In this document: positions 59,100-64,000 of the stretch, in pieces | Layout: each line of letters opens with the position of its first letter | Numbering within the stretch: position 1 is the stretch's first letter | Source of the DNA: Cryptomeria japonica | Lineage: Eukaryota; Streptophyta; Pinopsida; Cupressales; Cupressaceae | Assembly (NCBI RefSeq): GCF_030272615.1 | Contig: NC_081406.1 | Span: forward strand, 236,509,922-236,573,921 | Length of the DNA stretch: 64,000 bases | Direction of reading: 5' to 3' | Notes under the pieces: model-generated | Databases searched by the model: none | Told to the model about the DNA's origin: nothing | The model's input: the letters and a program-made list of their open reading frames with translations, nothing else | Made by a program: the position numbers and the translations under genes

Positions 59100-62000
59100 C
59101 TAGTCTATCACGTCATCTACCCCCCGATCTTGCTGATCAATGTTTCGGGAAGGTAGGGAACACGCTAGAGGAGGAACATCCAACACAGCAGATGGAGCTA
59201 TCACAAGATCCAAACAAGGGCTATGTTCATATCCCAAGCCACGGTGTTCTTGTCTAGGAGCTAGGATAAGTGCTTTAGAAAATGCGTTAGATAAATGGTT
59301 ATCAATATCAACAAGTTCATATTCACTATCAGAATGAACAGGAGAAGTAGCATTTTCATCATGAATAACATTTTCATCTATATCATCATCAAGATTTATA
59401 AAAATAGGATCTTTAACTCGCACAGGATCAAGACCATCATGCATCTTATGTTTAGGAGATTTCGGCTCAATCGTCAGCTGAGGAGAAAACGGAATAATGC
59501 TTGTTGAAGGTGTTTTTGGGGATTGCAAAGTTTGAGAGGGAGCTGCCTGAGCTCTAAGACGACGCTTTCGTCGGCGTTCACGTGCGGAACGATTTCGTCT
59601 AGTCTTAGTAGGAAGATTAGGAGATTGAGGAGGAGGAATGTTCTCATCCTTATCACTTGGGTGTTTAGGTTGTGGTCTCTTAGGTTGAACAATAGGAGAA
59701 GAGGAAGGTCTCTTCTCTCCATAAGAGGAAGGAGGAGGAACTGCTCCATATAAGGGAGGAATATTCGGTTTAGGAAGGAGACCAAGTCCATCATGACGAG
59801 GAGGTAAAGTTCTACTCTTAGGAAGTTTCTTAATCATAGGCATAGTCACATCCATAGGGATGGGTTGGGAATCTTCTTGAGGAAAGACATTAGTTTTATC
59901 TTTCAAAGGAAGAACTTCCTTCTCAAGAATGATAGGAATGTCAAGTTTAGGTGTTCTAGTTTCACTTAGAGATAGGATCATATCTGTTTTCCACTTTTGA
60001 TAAGATTTGAAAAGATGATCACTTCGCGGAGGAAGAGATTGGAATTGTTTAGGCCAAAAATAATCAATAGGAACGCTAGAAGTTCTTTCAGTTGGTTTAA
60101 AGAGACTATGATTGATAGTAACAACATCACCATTATGGGGAAATTTCAAACACTTGTGAATAGGAGAAGCAATAGCTTTCATGGAAGATAGCCAAGGATA
60201 GCCTAGCTTCACACGAAATTGTTCGGATGATGGAATAATAGCAAACTCCACATCAAGGGATTTGTTATGGACCTCAATAGGTAATGTAATAGAACCGATT
60301 GCAGGAGAAGAAAACGCATCAAATAATTTCACAACCACATCTGTTTTGTCATAGATCACTTGATTCGATTGCAAAGTAAAAAGAAATTCTTCAGTAATAA
60401 CATTAACCATGCACGAAGGATCAATAAGCACTCCACGGCAAGGTGTGTTCTTGACTTTTGCAACTATATATAAAGGACCATCAGGAGCCCTGATATTTTC
60501 ACTAGAATCAAATGTGATGGAAGGTTCTTTAGGGATTTTCTGTTTCTCCACAAAGTTAATCACATTCGGAGTCATGGACACAAGATCATTAGGTGAGACA
60601 GAGGAATCAGTAGTATCAATCACATTAGAGGTATGAGAAGGCAATGGATCAGTAAAAATCTGAAGATTTTGGTTAGGAGGAGCTACAGATGTGTTGCCTT
60701 TATCATTCACTCCAGAAACAGAGATAGTATTATTATCAATCAAATCTTGAATTTTACCCTTTAAAGCAAAACATTTTTCAGTATCATGCCCAGGCTGACG
60801 ATGAAATTGACAAAAAGATTTGTTATCAAAATAAGGTGAAGTAATCTTTGCAGGATCAATTTGCCTTATAGGAGGAAGAGTAAGTACATTTTGTTCCAAT
60901 AACTTATTCATAATACTATGCAATGATTCATTCAAAGGAGTAAACTTTCTTTCTTTCTTGAAAAACTTAGAAATAGGAGACACACCTGATGCTGCATTCA
61001 CACTGTTGTTGATGATGTTTTCATTGAATTTAATGGACTCTCTGTTCGGTTTAAACTTCCCAAATGGTTGTTGACTACTATCACCCTTATCACTCGGAGC
61101 CATAGGATGTGATTGTTCCATTTGACTCACAGTCAGTTGATAATTGTGAAGAGTTGCGCACAACTGTTGGAAAGAAGTAAACTCAGAAAATAGGAGTTTT
61201 TCTCTAATGTCTTTTTGTAAATTAGAAATAAAGATTCTTTGAATATCATTGTCAGGCACTGGAAAAGAGATTTGAGCATACAAATGCTTATATCTACCAA
61301 TGAAATCAGTCACTTTTTCTTTAACACCTTGTTTGCAATGCATTAAATCAATCAAAGTAACTTTAGGACTTATATTGTTTTGAAATTGTTGAATGAAAGC
61401 ATTTGCAAGTTGTTCGAAAGAAGTAATAGAATAGGAAGGCAACGAGCAATACCATTGTAGGGCTTTGTCTCTTAATGTTCTAGTAAACAGTTTTGCAAGC
61501 AACCTTTGGTCATAACCAAAATCAGTACATATTGTTTGAAAGGTCTTAACATGTGTTAGAGGATCACCCTTACCATTATAAAGCTCCAAATGCGGAATTT
61601 CAACATGTTTAGGGGGAATAGCTTGAACAATGTCAAAAGAGAGTGGGCTCGCAACATCAAATGTGGGCACACTAAACTTAGATTGATTCATAGAGGCAAT
61701 TTGTTGCTGTAAAGAAGAGACAGTTTGTGCAAGATTATTAATGGTCGCTTCAGTCGAAGAGTTCATATTAGACGTGTTAGATTGTGATGGAGGTGTTATG
61801 TTATTGAAAGAAGGTAGAGAGTAAGGTGGTGGGACACTATGATAGTTAGTCATAGGAGATGATTGGACAGGAGGAACACTACAAGGAGGAATGGAAAAAG
61901 AATTGCCCCCTTGTGTCATGTTCATTTGTGGAGATATAAGAGGAACACTCACTGAAGGAATGAATGAAGAAGTCAGATTGAATGAAGGAAGAGGGTTGAT

Positions 62001-62540
62001 TGAAGAAGAGGGATTGCCCCCATGACTGGTGCTCATAGGAGGAATGTCTTGTGTTGAAGTAGTCATTATGTTTGATGTAAAAGTAGGTATACTAGCAATA
62101 GAAGTCATCAAAGGAATAGAATGATTGTCCTGAGTAGGAGGTTGTGTATAACCTAAGGTTTCGGCACAACTTTTCATAGGCATCACATTTGAATCCACAA
62201 AGTGTGAAATACCACGCAAAATATCAATTCCATTCTTATCACTTTGAAGCATACGTTTTAGACCCTCAATTAAAGGAAGAGCTTGACTATCAGGGTATTC
62301 TTGAGACATCCACTGTCGAAAATCGTCAAATTGGTTATCCAATTTTGAAAGTTGTTCTACAGAAACCTCATGGAGAGCTTCTTCATCATTAAGAGGATTA
62401 GAGGAATTACCCATGTCCTCGTTAAAAAGACCATTCAAATTAGGTTCCATCTCCTCAGTAATTAAACCTTGGAAGGACTTAATTCTAAGGCTTCGTCTAA
62501 CAGGAATAGTGTAAGTAGGGCTTATTGTTGTAAAACTCAT
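59100..62540 (-). CDS. T gag-protease polyprotein (intact ORF)
   Basis: Uninterrupted 1146-codon ORF. Residues 1-300 are Pro/Ser/Thr/Asn-rich, with a short coiled-coil-like stretch at 265-285. Residues about 313-475 form a Retrotrans_gag domain (LELYNGKGDPLTHVKTF; ALQWYCSLPSYSITSFEQL). A CHHC-type knuckle follows at 577-590 (CQFHRQPGHDTEKC). Residues about 690-800 are a retropepsin-like fold (GVLIDPSCMVNVI; LGYPWLSS). Residues 978-997 are strongly basic (RRNRSARERRRKRRLR). The acidic tail contains DLVIAPSAVL. Gag would assemble cytoplasmic particles around element RNA. The protease motif is DPS where DSG/DTG or the Tat-like DPG-S is expected, so catalysis is doubtful. No pol follows. The ATG at 62540 is the first in frame, about 1.16 kb inside the primer site. 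Confidence 0.85.
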   Translation of the reverse strand: MSFTTISPTYTIPVRRSLRIKSFQGLITEEMEPNLNGLFNEDMGNSSNPLNDEEALHEVSVEQLSKLDNQFDDFRQWMSQEYPDSQALPLIEGLKRMLQSDKNGIDILRGISHFVDSNVMPMKSCAETLGYTQPPTQDNHSIPLMTSIASIPTFTSNIMTTSTQDIPPMSTSHGGNPSSSINPLPSFNLTSSFIPSVSVPLISPQMNMTQGGNSFSIPPCSVPPVQSSPMTNYHSVPPPYSLPSFNNITPPSQSNTSNMNSSTEATINNLAQTVSSLQQQIASMNQSKFSVPTFDVASPLSFDIVQAIPPKHVEIPHLELYNGKGDPLTHVKTFQTICTDFGYDQRLLAKLFTRTLRDKALQWYCSLPSYSITSFEQLANAFIQQFQNNISPKVTLIDLMHCKQGVKEKVTDFIGRYKHLYAQISFPVPDNDIQRIFISNLQKDIREKLLFSEFTSFQQLCATLHNYQLTVSQMEQSHPMAPSDKGDSSQQPFGKFKPNRESIKFNENIINNSVNAASGVSPISKFFKKERKFTPLNESLHSIMNKLLEQNVLTLPPIRQIDPAKITSPYFDNKSFCQFHRQPGHDTEKCFALKGKIQDLIDNNTISVSGVNDKGNTSVAPPNQNLQIFTDPLPSHTSNVIDTTDSSVSPNDLVSMTPNVINFVEKQKIPKEPSITFDSSENIRAPDGPLYIVAKVKNTPCRGVLIDPSCMVNVITEEFLFTLQSNQVIYDKTDVVVKLFDAFSSPAIGSITLPIEVHNKSLDVEFAIIPSSEQFRVKLGYPWLSSMKAIASPIHKCLKFPHNGDVVTINHSLFKPTERTSSVPIDYFWPKQFQSLPPRSDHLFKSYQKWKTDMILSLSETRTPKLDIPIILEKEVLPLKDKTNVFPQEDSQPIPMDVTMPMIKKLPKSRTLPPRHDGLGLLPKPNIPPLYGAVPPPSSYGEKRPSSSPIVQPKRPQPKHPSDKDENIPPPQSPNLPTKTRRNRSARERRRKRRLRAQAAPSQTLQSPKTPSTSIIPFSPQLTIEPKSPKHKMHDGLDPVRVKDPIFINLDDDIDENVIHDENATSPVHSDSEYELVDIDNHLSNAFSKALILAPRQEHRGLGYEHSPCLDLVIAPSAVLDVPPLACSLPSRNIDQQDRGVDDVID

Positions 62541-63702
62541 GCACTAAAGAAAGAGAGAAGATTTTGAATTTTTAGAGGTAGCAAATTTCAGTAAAACCAG
62601 CCAATCTTCTAGATTTAAGCTGTTAAATACAATCAGGACAATCTCCCGAAATTTCGGAAAAAATGTCCGGGACTGTGGCGCTCGGGGTGCACACGGTCCT
62701 CGCAACTTTTTTCGAAATTTGCAGGGATGAAAGTTATGATGATTTTACAGTTAACCTGAAAAAATTGAGTGATTTTATGATCTGTAGATAGGCCAAATTA
62801 AAGTTGCAATTTCAAAATTGAACCCTACCAAGATTGTCGAAAAATGCAAAATTTGAATTTTGAAAAAGAGAGGGAAACTGAAATTTTGAATTTTATGATT
62901 TTAGAGGGAATACCAAAAGCAATGCAAGTTTTGAAATTTGAAAGTTGACTCAATTTCACGCAAAATTCAATTTTGAAAGCGGAAATCAAAGTTGTTGTAA
63001 TTAAGCACTTAATTTCAAAAGTCACAAATTGCAAAAATTTGAATAAATCACTGAAATTTCAAATGAATGATAACACACTTTTCAGATTTAGGACAGTAAG
63101 AAACACAATTTCGACACAAATTTCAATTTCAACAATTTTTGAATGATTAGAAGCCTCAATCCAAGCAATCGCTAGACCAACTTTGACTGTAATTTTGAAG
63201 GTGTTAAAATTGATAAAATCAGCCAAAATTCTAGATTTTAGCAGAAAAATACAGTAAGATCTAGCTCCCGAAATTTCGGAAAAAATGTCAGGGACGATGG
63301 CGCTCGGAGTGCACACGATCCTCGCAACTTTTTTCTAAATTTTCAGGGATGAAAGATATTGTGATTTTATTGCGGAATCCAAAGTTACAGCTGATTTGGA
63401 GATGTTTTGATCAATGAAATTGTCGGACAAAGGTTGAATCAAGAGGGTTTCAAAAATTAGGGTTTTGACACTTAACCACTTAATTTTCAAAATTAAAGCA
63501 CAAATATGAATTGATAATTTGTAATAGAAGTGCAGATCTGAAACAAGCATTAACAATTAAACATTTCACAAGTTTAATTACTTAAAAAGAAAATTTAGGG
63601 TTTTTATGCAATTAACCTCTAAAATTTTGCAAAAGATCAAACGTGGAAATGTAATCAAGGAATCCAATTTTCAGATCTAACTATGAATAATCAGAAAGGA
63701 TG
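62541..63702 (-). other. T leader with two repeated segments
   Basis: Non-coding leader between primer site and gag. A segment of about 150-180 bp occurs twice (about 62595-62765 and 63215-63385), each with CTCCCGAAATTTCGGAAAA, then GGCGCTCGG, GTGCACACG and CAACTTTTTTC. Parts resemble the LTR interior near 56650-56760. Confidence 0.6.
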
Positions 63703-63720
63703 TTCACGTCGGGTTCACCA
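63703..63720 (-). promoter_or_regulatory. T primer-binding site
   Basis: Minus strand TGGTGAACCCGACGTGAA, three bases after the 5' LTR end. It begins with TGG as needed for a tRNA CCA end; I did not identify the tRNA. Confidence 0.65.
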
Positions 63721-63723
63721 AAA

Positions 63724-64000
63724 TGTAAAGCGGAAAAATCGAACCCTAGTCGTTCTCCCCTCCCCAACTCCGAGGAGAGAGAAGGGAGAGTCACTAGGGT
63801 TGATGGTTTTCACTTAGGAGGGACTTTACATTCAAAAGAGGGGTTGAAACCCACAAGATCCAATCCCACGCAATGCAAGATTGGATTCTATATGAGTTTC
63901 AAGGGTTGTGATAGCAAGGATACCCTCTTTCGTAAAGAAATGTAGATAGAAAGATTAAGCTAGGAATGCATAGAAAGTGAGAAAGATTCGCTTATAAACT
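63724..64000 (-). repeat. T 5' LTR (partial, cut by window edge)
   Basis: 277 bp matching the start of the right arm at 57099 with about three differences, and the left arm with fewer. It continues beyond the window. Confidence 0.85.

Larger units (their letters stand above)
57099..64000 (-). mobile_element. gag-protease-only Ty3-type element T (runs off the window)
   Basis: Minus-strand element: 5' LTR (63724 to beyond 64000), primer site (63703-63720), leader of about 1.15 kb, one long gag-protease ORF (59100-62540), purine tract (58355-58370) and 3' LTR (57099-58354). No RT, RNase H or integrase is present. Near-identical LTR stretches and an intact ORF suggest a recent insertion. Gag and protease style match Tat/Ogre-type Ty3 elements, so T fits the TR-GAG non-autonomous class. 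An additional inverted LTR is attached at its 3' end. Confidence 0.85.

Overview
The window looks like nuclear DNA of a seed plant, most likely a conifer. It holds intron-rich terpene synthase pseudogenes of conifer (TPS-d-like) type, embedded in nested Copia and Ty3 LTR retrotransposons. It is AT-rich and has no bacterial-style gene layout. I see no intact host gene; the only long intact reading frame is a retrotransposon gag-protease ORF of 1146 codons near the right end.

Layout. (1) 1-5637: a minus-strand Copia element (A) with decayed pol, inserted in degenerate repeat DNA that resumes at 5638-7700. (2) 7701-11167: AT-rich DNA with one tRNA-derived SINE-like head. (3) 11168-25581: a Copia element (B; LTR at 11168-12315, gag remnant after 25105) split by a large gag-only Ty3-type element (R, 12338-25100). 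R has two LTRs of about 4.5 kb, a 5-bp target duplication GGTTC and a tRNA-Arg-like primer site. (4) 25.6-32.07 kb: a decayed minus-strand ORF of unknown family and a minus-strand terpene synthase pseudogene. (5) 32.08-34.75 kb: part of Copia element C (gag plus an unidentified second ORF, no pol). (6) 34.75-38.87 kb: a minus-strand Ty3 chromovirus (G: LTR, integrase, RNase H, part of RT).

At 38865/38866 the sequence jumps back to what stands at 20586. The stretch 20586-38865 is therefore the first unit of a tandem segmental duplication of about 18.3 kb. The second unit starts at 38866 and repeats the R LTR, Copia-B gag remnant, unknown ORF, terpene synthase pseudogene, Copia C and the start of the G LTR. 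Unit 1 has lost about 2.4 kb (matching 50129-52495), including the Copia C LTR. Unit 2 is interrupted at 55815 by a newer retroelement insertion (T) that runs off the window. T begins with two LTRs of about 1.25 kb head to head around a primer-binding-site core, forming a near-perfect palindrome of about 2.5 kb, followed by a minus-strand gag-protease element.

Inferred order of events: Copia B, then R inside it; a terpene synthase locus already dead; Copia C, then G inside it; tandem duplication with breakpoints in R and G; separate decay of the two units; then T in unit 2. Coordinates and motifs were read directly. Family names rest on recognised motifs, and no alignment or database search was run.
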